Made by a program: the position numbers and the translations under genes. A model generated the notes under the pieces. It searched no databases. It saw nothing but the letters and a program-made list of their open reading frames with translations, and was not told the DNA's origin. This document shows positions 25,664-33,396 of a stretch of 64,000 bases of DNA, piece by piece; the stretch's first letter is position 1; each line of letters begins with the position of its first letter. The stretch is from CADCTM01 sp049671305. GTDB taxonomy: Bacteria > Cyanobacteriota > Cyanobacteriia > Cyanobacteriales > Coleofasciculaceae. The stretch spans positions 1 to 64,000 of the forward strand of contig JBATUR010000017.1 in NCBI GenBank assembly GCA_049671305.1. Reading direction: 5' to 3'.

Positions 25664-26389
25664 TCAAAATCGACGCCCCAAAAGTCGCTGCCGCATTCCC
25701 TCCGCAATTTTTTGCCCCAAATACTCAGGAATTAAGTTTTCATTAGGACCGAGTAAATACAAAATTAAGCGAGTACGTCCGCGCCAGACCAATAAATTGG
25801 CATTGACCACTAATAAATCTTCTTGCCAAATGGCATACATGACTTTGTAAAATAAACCCGGTTGGTTGTCTGCCTCAATTAGCAATGCTGGTAGATGGAA
25901 AACTGGATCGACATAAAATTCAGTTTCCACTTGCTCCAAACCAGCATCAAGATTAAACTCAACCGCCAACATTTCTTCAACTTCAAACCGCCCTGCCAAA
26001 GCTTCTCGAATTGCCCGACAGACGTTTTCTGCTGTTTTGGCAGTCAAAGCTTTGCTGCCACGAGAGACAACTAACTTAATAAACACCAACATAGGCGGAC
26101 TAATTTGACCATAGAGACTGAGACTATGAATCGTCAGTCCGTATGCCGCCAAGACCCCAAAAATATCACTAAGTAAGAAAGACTGATTGCGGTAAGCAAA
26201 ATGCAGTGCACTTTTCGAGCCTTCCGGTTTAATCTCAATTACAGCACGCCGACTTTTGTACAGTCGATAAGCAAGTCGGAGATTTTGCAGTTGAATCTCA
26301 CTACTGACAAACTGTTCGTAAAACTGCGGAAACGCTCGGTTGAAGCGCTTGAGAAGTTCTAGTGTGGACGATTTTAAACCCGCAGCCAT
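25664..26389 (-). CDS. ACT-domain protein, GlnD-C-terminus-like
   Basis: A 241-residue protein. Residues about 70-110 (HFAYRNQSFLLSDIFGVLAAYGLTIHSLSLYG) and about 165-225 (LLIEADNQPGLFYKVMYAIWQEDLLVVNANLLVWRGRTRLILYLLG) look like two ACT domains with the usual D-PGL/L-DI-GVLA turn. No catalytic domain is present. The pattern resembles the tandem ACT region of PII uridylyltransferase, so an amino-acid-sensing role is plausible but not shown. About 490 bases of non-coding DNA lie upstream. Confidence 0.7.
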   Translation of the reverse strand: MAAGLKSSTLELLKRFNRAFPQFYEQFVSSEIQLQNLRLAYRLYKSRRAVIEIKPEGSKSALHFAYRNQSFLLSDIFGVLAAYGLTIHSLSLYGQISPPMLVFIKLVVSRGSKALTAKTAENVCRAIREALAGRFEVEEMLAVEFNLDAGLEQVETEFYVDPVFHLPALLIEADNQPGLFYKVMYAIWQEDLLVVNANLLVWRGRTRLILYLLGPNENLIPEYLGQKIAEGMRQRLLGRRF

Positions 26390-26876
26390 AAGTCTGGGTA
26401 GAATGCCTTTGCTTTAATCAAAAGCTGTAAGGGATACACAAGCCAAGTACGTTTTAGGTATAAGAGTCTACCGTATCTCCTTAGTCTCTGAGCAATTCAA
26501 AAGACAGAATATCATCAGTTTAACTAAAGAAGGTTTTTCTTAAGTGGTTACTGAGTAAGGCAATTGAGACTGCAGCTTAGGGATTTAATGACTGACTACC
26601 ATCTGGTTTTGGCTAGACATGAAAGATCCGAGGCACTGAATCCTTAAGTCTATGTCACTTTCTCTTTAATTGGATGCACTCAAAAACAAATTGAGTAGAA
26701 AATTTGGCATGGATCACAAAAGTTCTATTCTCCAAGTAGTTGTAGGTCTAAGGTTTGGGATAAACTTAATCGTGTTGAGTCTGCTCTCTATTCAGTAGAA
26801 AGTCTCCTCCTTAAGGAAGAGAAAATCTGCCGAAACCAAGGGAACAGAAGTATAAAAATGCCACAGCCGTACCTGC
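26390..26876. other. intergenic between ACT and GNAT genes
   Basis: About 490 bases separating two divergent genes. A 10-bp palindrome TCCTTAAGGA lies within about 75 bases upstream of the GNAT start. I see no credible reading frame or tRNA. It must contain both promoters. Confidence 0.4.
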
Positions 26877-27419
26877 ATGGGTTTTTGGAAAAGCTTTTTT
26901 AGCAGTTCTGACGCAGCCGCGCCACAGACGCAGTTTGAAGAGGATGCCGTGGAAGGTACGAGCGAGTCTCCTTCCGAACAACGGAACCGTCCCGATGGCG
27001 GTTCCCGTATATTTTTTAGTACAGAGCGGGAAATTGATCTATATGAGTTAGAAGAACTCTGTGATGCAGTGGGGTGGTCACGTCGTCCCATGCGTAAGGT
27101 TAAGAAGGCTATTGAACATAGCTTTTTGGTCACTTCCATGTGGCAACAGCGTGGAAACACAAAACGCCTGATTGGCTTTGCTAGGGCAACCTCAGACCAT
27201 GCCTTCAATGCCACAATTTGGGATGTTGTGGTTCATCCAGAATTCCAAGGTAAGGGCATGGGTAAAGCCTTAATGAGGTTTACCATCAAAAAACTGCGAG
27301 GCGAGGATATTAGTAATATCACTCTTTTTGCTGACCCTCATGTTGTCAATTTCTACCGCAGAATGGGCTTTATGCCAGACCCAGAAGGCATTAAGGGGAT
27401 GTTTTGGTATCCTGATTAA
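26877..27419 (+). CDS. GNAT-family N-acetyltransferase (Ycf52-like)
   Basis: A 180-residue acetyltransferase with an acidic, low-complexity N-terminus (residues 1-45) and a GNAT domain: RLIGFARATSDHAFNATIWDVVVHPEFQGKGMGKALM contains the acetyl-CoA pyrophosphate-binding loop (QGKGMGKAL), followed by VNFYRRMGFMPDP. The sequence resembles the plastid-encoded ycf52 product and its nuclear relatives of the NSI/SNAT group; the substrate in cyanobacteria is uncertain. A shorter paralogue is encoded at 31403-31858. tRNA-Pro follows 67 bases downstream. Confidence 0.85.
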   Translation: MGFWKSFFSSSDAAAPQTQFEEDAVEGTSESPSEQRNRPDGGSRIFFSTEREIDLYELEELCDAVGWSRRPMRKVKKAIEHSFLVTSMWQQRGNTKRLIGFARATSDHAFNATIWDVVVHPEFQGKGMGKALMRFTIKKLRGEDISNITLFADPHVVNFYRRMGFMPDPEGIKGMFWYPD

Positions 27420-27438
27420 TTTGTCTTTGGGAAATTGG

Positions 27439-27469
27439 TTGACGAATAGCAGCAAAAGTAATGTACAAT
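27439..27469 (+). promoter_or_regulatory. candidate promoter of tRNA-Pro
   Basis: TTGACG at 27439-27444 and TACAAT at 27464-27469 resemble -35 and -10 hexamers, separated by 19 bases (slightly long). The -10 element ends 17 bases before the mature tRNA 5' end, so transcription would start just ahead of it. Confidence 0.45.
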
Positions 27470-27486
27470 GCTAGTTGGAGAGAAAA

Positions 27487-27560
27487 CGGGATGTAGCGCA
27501 GCTTGGTAGCGCGCCTGCTTTGGGAGCAGGATGTCGCAGGTTCAAATCCTGTCATCCCGA
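27487..27560 (+). tRNA. trnP: tRNA-Pro (TGG anticodon)
   Basis: A 74-base tRNA. The acceptor stem CGGGATG pairs with CATCCCG, with discriminator A at 27560. The D arm is GCGC...GCGC, the anticodon stem CCTGC/GCAGG encloses loop TTTGGGA with anticodon TGG, and the T arm is GCAGG-TTCAAAT-CCTGT. CCA is not encoded. It reads proline CCN codons, chiefly CCA and CCG. Confidence 0.97.
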
Positions 27561-27901
27561 TTACAGTTAGATTTTGCCAGAAGCGATTAGTGTTAAGGAG
27601 TGATCAAAAGCGATAACCCAATTGGGATTGCTTCAGACAGCTCGCCTCTGATTCACAGCTTGTGGAACTATTAAAGACTGAACAAAGTCAGGAAACTGAC
27701 CCCTAAACATCAACATCAGGAAAACGATGCGCTGCTCATAAATAATTGACAGTAAAATTAAATCTCTAACTCTAAACCCACAAAGTAGAGATATTTGATG
27801 AGTATAATACTCATCCATCCAATCTTTCGATGTATCGTCTTTCAATAGGAGCACTATCCTAATGGTGAAGACGAATTTTTTGCTCAAACATTGAGGTAAT
27901 A
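27561..27901. other. intergenic with a 19-bp palindrome before tic22
   Basis: About 340 bases without a gene. GATGAGTAT (27797-27805) and ATACTCATC (27807-27815) form a perfect inverted repeat around one base, about 90 bases upstream of tic22. It could be an operator or a small RNA hairpin. Function unknown. Confidence 0.4.
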
Positions 27902-28690
27902 ATGATGAATTCATTAGTTCGCTGGAGCGCAGCACTAGGTATAGTCGGCAGTTCTCTGCTTGGTTCGGTCTTACTTCCAAATCTGCCAGCATTGGCATTG
28001 CCAGATGAGCAAGTTATGCAAAAGTTACAACCTGTACCAGTATTTACAATCACTGATGCTCAAGGCGCACCACTAGTTGCCTCAGTTCCCAATGCTCAAA
28101 ACCAACAAATAGCAGTTGCTCCCGCCTTTATCAGTCAAAAGGATGCTCAAGCTTTTGTAGAAAAACTCAAGACAGATAAACCAGAATTAGCTAAAACTGT
28201 GCAAGTTGTACCAGTCTCGCTAGGGGAAGTCTACAAACTAGGTAGACAGGGGCAAAGCAAGCCAGATGGCTTGAACTTTCAGTATGTACCCGTACAGCAG
28301 CAAGTACAGTCAGCGCAAGCAATTGTCAGTCAAGGTGGTAAACAAGGGCAGCAATTCGCCGGCACACCATTATTTGTGGCGACGGGCGCAACAGCACAAG
28401 AATATGTGGTTTTTCCTCAACAAAATGGTCAGCAGTCAATTCCTTTCTTCTTTGACAAACAACAATTGCAAACAATTGTAGACACCATTAAACAAAGACA
28501 GCCTGATACCAAAATTCAAATTCAAGTTGTACCCCTAGAAAGCGTCATTCAAAAACTGCAGACCAGCAACGACCCATTTGTTGAGAAAATTCAATTGGTT
28601 CGCTCTCCAGAAGCAGAACAATTTGTACAATCATTGCCAGCTTCTCAGCCTGGAGCTCAACCAGCACCCGCTCAAGCCCCTCGTCGATAA
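27902..28690 (+). CDS. tic22: Tic22-like periplasmic chaperone
   Basis: A 262-residue protein with an N-terminal signal peptide (residues 1-32: SLVRWSAALGIVGSSLLGSVLLPNLPALA) and a Tic22-family body: EKLKTDKPELAKTVQVVPVSLGEVYKL and a second half with VVFPQQNGQQSIPFFFDKQQLQTIV, the duplicated fold known for this family. Cyanobacterial Tic22 is an essential periplasmic factor linked to outer-membrane biogenesis; its plastid relative works in protein import. The C-terminal 20 residues are rich in Pro, Ala and Gln. Confidence 0.85.
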   Translation: MMNSLVRWSAALGIVGSSLLGSVLLPNLPALALPDEQVMQKLQPVPVFTITDAQGAPLVASVPNAQNQQIAVAPAFISQKDAQAFVEKLKTDKPELAKTVQVVPVSLGEVYKLGRQGQSKPDGLNFQYVPVQQQVQSAQAIVSQGGKQGQQFAGTPLFVATGATAQEYVVFPQQNGQQSIPFFFDKQQLQTIVDTIKQRQPDTKIQIQVVPLESVIQKLQTSNDPFVEKIQLVRSPEAEQFVQSLPASQPGAQPAPAQAPRR

Positions 28691-28724
28691 GCCTTAAAAC
28701 AATTTTTGGTGGTAAGAAGATGGG

Positions 28725-29648
28725 ATGGGCAATTTGGCATTAAGGCAAGACGGGTTGTCCAAAGAAGAAGGCAGAAAGCTTTGGCAATGGCGTCAGGAGG
28801 CTCTCAAGTCAGCAAGGGCGGCTGATGTGCCCATAGAGGAAGTAGACTGGCTCTGCCGCGAAGTTGCAGGGCTAGATTCGCTGGCGTTGCGTCTGGAGTC
28901 CTACAAAGGGCAACAGCTTAACTTACGCTATCCTCTAACGGTACTATCTCAGCTATGGCAGCGCCGCTTGCATGACCGATTACCAGTGCAATATCTGGTA
29001 GGAGTTAGTCATTGGCGTCATTTTTCTTTGCAGGTTTCCCCGGCAGTGCTAATTCCTCGCCCTGAAACTGAGTGCCTGATTGATTTGGCAATAGAAGCTG
29101 TCAAAAACTGCCCAACATCTCACCTTGATCAGGGACTTTGGGCGGACTTAGGTACAGGTAGTGGTGCGATCGCTTTTGGTTTAGCCGAGGCGTTTCCTTT
29201 TGCCAAAATTCATGCTGTTGACTACAGCAACGCCGCCCTATCCATTGCTCAACAAAACGCTCAACAGCTTGATTTGCAAGACCGGATTCAGTTTCATCAA
29301 GGCTCATGGTGGCAGCCACTTGCAGCTTTTTCAGGGGCGTTTAGTGGCATGGTTTCCAACCCTCCTTACATACCGAGTAGTTTGATCCCGCAATTAGAGC
29401 CAGAAGTCGTCAACCATGAACCTTTAGCTGCTTTGGACGGCGGCAGTGATGGTTTAGACTGCATACGACAATTAATTGCAACTTCTGCTGACTATCTGCA
29501 ACCAGGTGGTGTTTGGTTAATTGAAATGATGGCAGGACAAGCCGATACTGTAGCTGGGTTGTTAGAAAGTCAAGGTAGTTATGGCAATATTCAGGTATTT
29601 TCAGATTTAGCAGGTATTGACCGTTTTGCCTTGGCTTATCGCCTTTAG
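28725..29648 (+). CDS. prmC: release factor glutamine methyltransferase
   Basis: PrmC (HemK) N5-methylates the Gln of the GGQ motif in release factors. This 307-residue protein has the N-terminal helical substrate domain, then the SAM-binding fold: IPRPETECLIDLA, LGTGSGAIAFGLA, and the catalytic NPPYIP at MVSNPPYIPSSL. Length is normal. It begins 34 bases after tic22, and the Sua5-family gene follows 14 bases downstream. PrmC next to a threonylcarbamoyl-AMP synthase is a common bacterial translation-quality pairing. Confidence 0.95.
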   Translation: MGNLALRQDGLSKEEGRKLWQWRQEALKSARAADVPIEEVDWLCREVAGLDSLALRLESYKGQQLNLRYPLTVLSQLWQRRLHDRLPVQYLVGVSHWRHFSLQVSPAVLIPRPETECLIDLAIEAVKNCPTSHLDQGLWADLGTGSGAIAFGLAEAFPFAKIHAVDYSNAALSIAQQNAQQLDLQDRIQFHQGSWWQPLAAFSGAFSGMVSNPPYIPSSLIPQLEPEVVNHEPLAALDGGSDGLDCIRQLIATSADYLQPGGVWLIEMMAGQADTVAGLLESQGSYGNIQVFSDLAGIDRFALAYRL

Positions 29649-29662
29649 TAAATGATGCAAAA

Positions 29663-30247
29663 ATGACGCTAGTTTCCTTGTCTGCTTTGGTTGCCGGCGC
29701 TTTATCTGGCAAACTTGTCAGTTTTCCCACTGATACAGTACCAGCTTTGGCAGCGCGACCAGATTGTTCTGAGTTAATTTTTGCGGCAAAAGGACGCTCT
29801 CAAGATAAGCCTTTAATTTTGATGGGAGATTCTTTAGAGTCGCTATTGCCATTTATTAGGGGCACTGAGGCTCAGTTGGAGATTTGGCAGCAAGTCACCG
29901 AGCAATATTGGCCCGGAGCACTTACTTTGGTTTTACCTGCTTCGGCGCAAGTCCCGGCAGTGATGAATCCGACTGACTCAGCAACGATTGGGGTGCGAGT
30001 GCCGTCTTGCCAAATAGCGATCGCCATTTTATCTCAAACAGGTCCTTTAGCCACAACTAGCGCCAATCGCTCTGGAGAGCCAGCTTTGACGACAATGGCA
30101 GCAATTACCGCTCAGTTTCTTGATGTTTTAACTTTAGCTCCCAGCGAATTAGCAGTTAGTCAAACCCAACTTGGCGTACCTTCCACCGTTGCCAAATGGA
30201 CAGAAAATGGTTGGCAAATTTTACGCCAGGGTAGCGTCCAGCTATAG
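29663..30247 (+). CDS. tsaC: threonylcarbamoyl-AMP synthase, Sua5/YrdC family
   Basis: A 194-residue single-domain YrdC-type enzyme. It makes threonylcarbamoyl-AMP for the t6A37 modification of ANN-decoding tRNAs. Motifs: FPTDTVPALAARPD near the N-terminus, KGRSQDKPLILM, WPGALTLVLPA, and TTSANRSGEPALT. Length matches the short TsaC type rather than full Sua5. It follows prmC closely. A second YrdC-domain protein is encoded at 57916-58569; because of its prmC linkage this copy is the better TsaC candidate. Confidence 0.88.
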   Translation: MTLVSLSALVAGALSGKLVSFPTDTVPALAARPDCSELIFAAKGRSQDKPLILMGDSLESLLPFIRGTEAQLEIWQQVTEQYWPGALTLVLPASAQVPAVMNPTDSATIGVRVPSCQIAIAILSQTGPLATTSANRSGEPALTTMAAITAQFLDVLTLAPSELAVSQTQLGVPSTVAKWTENGWQILRQGSVQL

Positions 30248-30369
30248 CTTTGAGTACATATTAAGCCATGAAGCTCAAGAGAAAAACTCGCTATGCTTGA
30301 AAAGATTGGATTGTTAGGCATTGTAAAGACAGATTTGAGATCTAATTTGAGTTGAGAAGCATGGGCGCA

Positions 30370-31437
30370 ATGGAACTGATTAGTTTAGTAGCGGGAGTCG
30401 GGTTAGGATTTGTTGCCAGCCGTATCATAGGCTCACGGAGAAAGCCAGAGGTTTCAGTCGCGTCACCTCCAACGGGAAGTCCAGGCAAGATTGAGCCGCT
30501 TGAGGAATTGAAGCCGGTACAACTGCCTGTGGTTGAAGATATTGAGCCGCTTGAGGAATTGAAGCCGGTACAACCGCCTGTGGTTGAAGATATTGAGCCG
30601 CAAGCGGAATTGAAGCCAGTACAACCGCCTGTGGTTGAAGATATTGAGCCGCTTGAGGAATTGAAGCAGACTCAACTGGCTTATGAAATGGCAAAGCAAG
30701 TAAGCTCGTTTAAATCAGGGTTTTTGGCGAGGGCTTCTCATGAGTTGCGATCGCCTTTAACTAGTTTAATTGGGATGCATCAGTTAATTTTGTCAGATCT
30801 TTGCGATTCTCCGGAAGAAGAGCGCGAATTTATTGCCCAAGCTAACATCTCGGCGTTGAAGATGGTCAAGCTTTTAACTGATGTGATTGATGTCTCAAAA
30901 ATTGAAGATGGTAAAGCTCGCTTAGAAATTACTACCCTGCCTTTGTCTAAGGTTTTTGAAAACTTGCAGACTCTAACTTATATGCAGGCAGCTCATAGCA
31001 ATCTGCGATTTGAAGTTATTGCTCCTGAGCCAGAAATTTATGTTTTGGCAGACCCACGGCGCTTCCAGCAGGTGCTGGTAGGAATTGTGGACACGGCAAT
31101 TGCTCGCATGGAAAGCGGCAGGATTCAGGTTTCTGCGGCAAGTGCTAGCGCTCAGGAGGCTCAGATTTGGATTGATGTGGAATCTCCAACTCCAATTTGG
31201 AGTGAAATGACAGATTCTCTGGAGAAAACTCCCGAAACACACAATAAAGCTGGCAAAACATCTGAGATGTCGCCGGGGCTTAATTTATTGATTGCTCAGA
31301 CTGTTGTTGAAGTCATGCAGGGACGATTGGAATTAGTGGCAGTTTCTGATCAGGCTGCCACTAATGAGGATGTGATTCGGCTACAGTGTTCTCTACCTCT
31401 GGCTACTCCTGAGTCTGCAGCGCCGGTGTCGGCATAG
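30370..31437 (+). CDS. membrane-anchored histidine kinase-like protein, degenerate ATPase
   Basis: About 355 residues from the preferred ATG at 30370 (GAGAAG lies upstream; ATG 30361 and TTG 30352 are alternatives). A short N-terminal membrane helix (LISLVAGVGLGFVASRIIG) is followed by three 17-residue tandem repeats of the type IEPLEELKPVQPPVVED plus a partial fourth, a stalk, and an intact HisKA motif (FLARASHELRSPLTSLIG). The HATPase region is poor: where an N box normally reads N-L--NA, it has VGIVDTAIA, and G1 is not recognisable, though a G2-like stretch follows. Probably a phosphotransfer scaffold or pseudokinase. Its end overlaps the convergent GNAT gene by 35 bases. Confidence 0.8.
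   Translation: MELISLVAGVGLGFVASRIIGSRRKPEVSVASPPTGSPGKIEPLEELKPVQLPVVEDIEPLEELKPVQPPVVEDIEPQAELKPVQPPVVEDIEPLEELKQTQLAYEMAKQVSSFKSGFLARASHELRSPLTSLIGMHQLILSDLCDSPEEEREFIAQANISALKMVKLLTDVIDVSKIEDGKARLEITTLPLSKVFENLQTLTYMQAAHSNLRFEVIAPEPEIYVLADPRRFQQVLVGIVDTAIARMESGRIQVSAASASAQEAQIWIDVESPTPIWSEMTDSLEKTPETHNKAGKTSEMSPGLNLLIAQTVVEVMQGRLELVAVSDQAATNEDVIRLQCSLPLATPESAAPVSA
30490..30675 (+). repeat. 51-bp in-frame tandem repeats
   Basis: Three full 51-bp units (30490-30540, 30541-30591, 30592-30642) and a partial fourth (30643-30675) encode an acidic, proline-rich 17-residue spacer in the histidine kinase-like protein. Units are nearly identical at DNA level, so copy number is likely to vary between strains by slippage or recombination. 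Confidence 0.95.
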
Positions 31438-31858
31438 AGTGGGATAAAGGACGGTTGTGCAGCACCATTGTGGTTGTGGAGTTGTATTCAAAGCCGATAC
31501 GTTCGTAAAAGCGCTGTTGATGGGTTGTCATGAGGTAGACACGCTCAACTCGGCTCATGCGGGGATGGCTTAAGACAGTTTCTACTAATTTACTTCCTAG
31601 TCCACTGCCTTGATAGTCAGGGTGAATTACTACATCCCAAATTGCGCCTCGGTAGATACCATCTGAGGTGGCTCTGGCAAATCCGATCATTCTTTCACTG
31701 TCCCACAGACTGATGACCGGTTCGCTATTGGCGATCGCCACTTTCCAATCTTCGATGCTACGGTCTTTTGCCCAAAACGCTACTAGGCGAAAGAGTTCCT
31801 GGAGTTGATCGTAGTCGATGTGTGAGTTGCTATCGCGAAATTGAATGTGGCGATCCAT
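31403..31858 (-). CDS. GNAT-family N-acetyltransferase
   Basis: About 151 residues from ATG 31858, which has an AAGGA sequence 12-16 bases upstream; a TTG at 31879 gives a 7-residue extension. The GNAT core is RMIGFARATSDGIYRGAIWDVVIHPDYQGSGLGSKLVE with the acetyl-CoA loop QGSGLG, then FYERIGFEYN. It is clearly related to the Ycf52-like GNAT at 26877-27419 (shared IGFARATSD and AIWDVV segments) but lacks its acidic N-terminus. The two genes flank a block of translation-related genes. Substrate unknown. Confidence 0.88.
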   Translation of the reverse strand: MDRHIQFRDSNSHIDYDQLQELFRLVAFWAKDRSIEDWKVAIANSEPVISLWDSERMIGFARATSDGIYRGAIWDVVIHPDYQGSGLGSKLVETVLSHPRMSRVERVYLMTTHQQRFYERIGFEYNSTTTMVLHNRPLSHSMPTPALQTQE

Positions 31859-32220
31859 TGTTATTAATTTTCCTTCCAAACTATTTATGTTTGTGATGTT
31901 GGGGCTTGTTATGCCTCGACTTGAAGTTTGTCTGAATTATTGATTTAATTCCAACTTCTGTAATCGTAACGATTTTATACAGTAGTGCAATATGACAACG
32001 CTTTTTTGTTAGGCGTTGCTGACATTTATCGATAAGGTATTTTTTTTGACAGAATTTTAGACCGAGTTGGTGCGCAGGTTCTGTAAGATATGTTGCCATA
32101 GCTTGGTTTGATTGGTGAGCCGACAAGAAGTACTTGTTTGACTTGAAGTAAGTGACCTTGAACACTAACAATTAATTTTGAGAAATCAATGTAGGCTAAC
32201 GACCTTGGTTAGATAAATAT
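31859..32220. other. intergenic, no gene seen
   Basis: About 360 bases between the GNAT gene and the toxin-antitoxin promoter. A minus-strand open frame here (31881-32171) has composition unlike a protein and no ribosome-binding site. It marks the left edge of the accessory patch. Confidence 0.4.
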
Positions 32221-32257
32221 TAGTACATTTGTACTAGTTACTATTTTTGTCTATAAT
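32221..32257 (+). promoter_or_regulatory. promoter with overlapping palindrome, toxin-antitoxin operon
   Basis: TTGTAC (32229-32234) and TATAAT (32252-32257) are spaced by exactly 17 bases, a near-consensus sigma-70-type promoter. The -35 element lies inside the palindrome TAGTACA-TT-TGTACTA (32221-32236). An operator overlapping -35 is typical of autoregulated toxin-antitoxin operons. The antitoxin ATG is 67 bases downstream of the -10 box. Confidence 0.65.
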
Positions 32258-32323
32258 GGTATTTGTTGATATGCTACAAATTTTGTTAGCGTAGAGAGTT
32301 GTATTCAAGCTGCGGGTTGGGCT

Positions 32324-32911
32324 ATGATTGACTGTCTAAATGCGGCTCAGTACTTTATTATCAGAGCTTATGAGGATGGTCTAGAAGCTGAAATGACCAA
32401 CATGAAGGTTCAAAAGCTTCTGTATTATGCTCAAAGTTTGCATTTGGCACTTTATGATGAGCCATTATTTGAAGAAGAAATTCAAGCATGGCGCTATGGT
32501 CCTGTTTGTCCTCCTGCTTATCGGTTCTATAGCGATTTTGAGGCTAAACAGTTGCCTGTTCCTCTCAAAGAATCTTTATTGCAGCTTCCTGATGATAAGC
32601 AAGAACTTTTAGAAGAAATTTGGCAATATTTTGGTAGCTACCATGCTTTTAAATTGAGTGATATGACTCATCTGGAGTTTCCTTGGAAAAAGGCTCGTAG
32701 AAATCTATTACCTGAAGCAAGTTCAACAGAGCCAATTCTTCTTGATGACATGAAAGCATTAGGTTATCAAAAGCTTGATTTGATTGAGCGTGAACACCCA
32801 GCTTATAAATTAATAATGTCTGAAATTGTGCAGGATGCCTTTGCTTCGGAATCATCAAATCGTATTGTTAAAGGAGAAGTGAGTGACTGGCTCAACTTCC
32901 TTCTCGATTGA
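32324..32911 (+). CDS. Panacea-domain (DUF4065, SocA-like) antitoxin
   Basis: A 195-residue protein with the Panacea/DUF4065 signature: NAAQYFIIRAYEDG, MTNMKVQKLLYYAQSLHLALYDEPLFEEEIQAWRYGPVCPPAYRFY. This domain occurs in antitoxins paired with many unrelated toxins and in the proteolytic adaptor SocA. The long C-terminal part (about 100-195) could be the toxin-neutralising region. The downstream toxin frame starts inside the end of this gene, so translation is coupled. Its promoter carries a palindrome suited to autoregulation. Confidence 0.85.
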   Translation: MIDCLNAAQYFIIRAYEDGLEAEMTNMKVQKLLYYAQSLHLALYDEPLFEEEIQAWRYGPVCPPAYRFYSDFEAKQLPVPLKESLLQLPDDKQELLEEIWQYFGSYHAFKLSDMTHLEFPWKKARRNLLPEASSTEPILLDDMKALGYQKLDLIEREHPAYKLIMSEIVQDAFASESSNRIVKGEVSDWLNFLLD

Positions 32912-33273
32912 ACATTCTGATAATTTTAAACGCTCTTTCAAAAAACTTGCAAAAGTTCACGGAACAAGCTTTATTGAACTGATTACGAGAACCTTTTACG
33001 AGAACCTTGGAAGATTTAATTGATGATCAGTATCCCAACAATTCTCGTAATGAGCCTTTGCCGAGTAAAATTCAGTTACTAGAAGCATGGACATTTCATA
33101 AGTTAGAGCTTCGAGTTTCTAAGGGTGCTTCAGGGCAAATTAGATTGATGTACTTGGTGAATGAAAATACTTGTACAATTAAACTGGTTTGGATTTACAG
33201 TCATGAACAGTTTAGCAAACGCCCTACTGATGCAGATTTGAAGAGTGTTATTAGAGACATTATCGATTTTTAA
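32883..33273 (+). pseudogene. RelE/HigB-like toxin, frameshifted by a 13-bp duplication
   Basis: The toxin frame most likely begins at GTG 32883, six bases after AAGGAG (32871-32876), overlapping the antitoxin end by 29 bases. It reads EHSDNFKRSFKKLAKVHG...IELITRT, typical of a RelE-like N-terminus, then shifts at a 13-bp tandem duplication (32983-33008) and stops at 33021. Removing one copy rejoins ITRT to LEDLIDDQYPNNSR...LELRVSKGASGQIRLMYLV...IYSHEQFSKRP and gives a 125-residue toxin. The C-terminal 88 codons remain open from a TTG at 33007 but lack the first helices. The toxin is off in this sequence, though slippage could restore it. Confidence 0.82.
32983..33008 (+). repeat. 13-bp perfect tandem duplication inside the toxin gene
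   Basis: TTACGAGAACCTT occurs at 32983-32995 and again immediately at 32996-33008. Thirteen is not a multiple of three, so the extra copy shifts the toxin frame by one base. Deleting one copy restores a continuous, family-like protein sequence. Confidence 0.95.
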
Positions 33274-33396
33274 GAGTGTATCTACGTCGAGAAATTGCAT
33301 TTATTCAAGTCTCATATTTTACCGATATCCTGGAAGCTCAACCTTAAAACAAAAGGAGTTTAATAGCTAAGTTAGGTTACGCTTTTTGATGATATC

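Noticed and set aside
27633..27998. 121-codon minus-strand open frame overlapping the tic22 start
   Set aside because: Overlaps a clear signal peptide on the other strand and has no ribosome-binding site.
31881..32171. 96-codon open frame on the minus strand between the GNAT gene and the toxin-antitoxin locus
   Set aside because: No ribosome-binding site, low-complexity composition and no family resemblance; the region reads as a promoter-bearing spacer.
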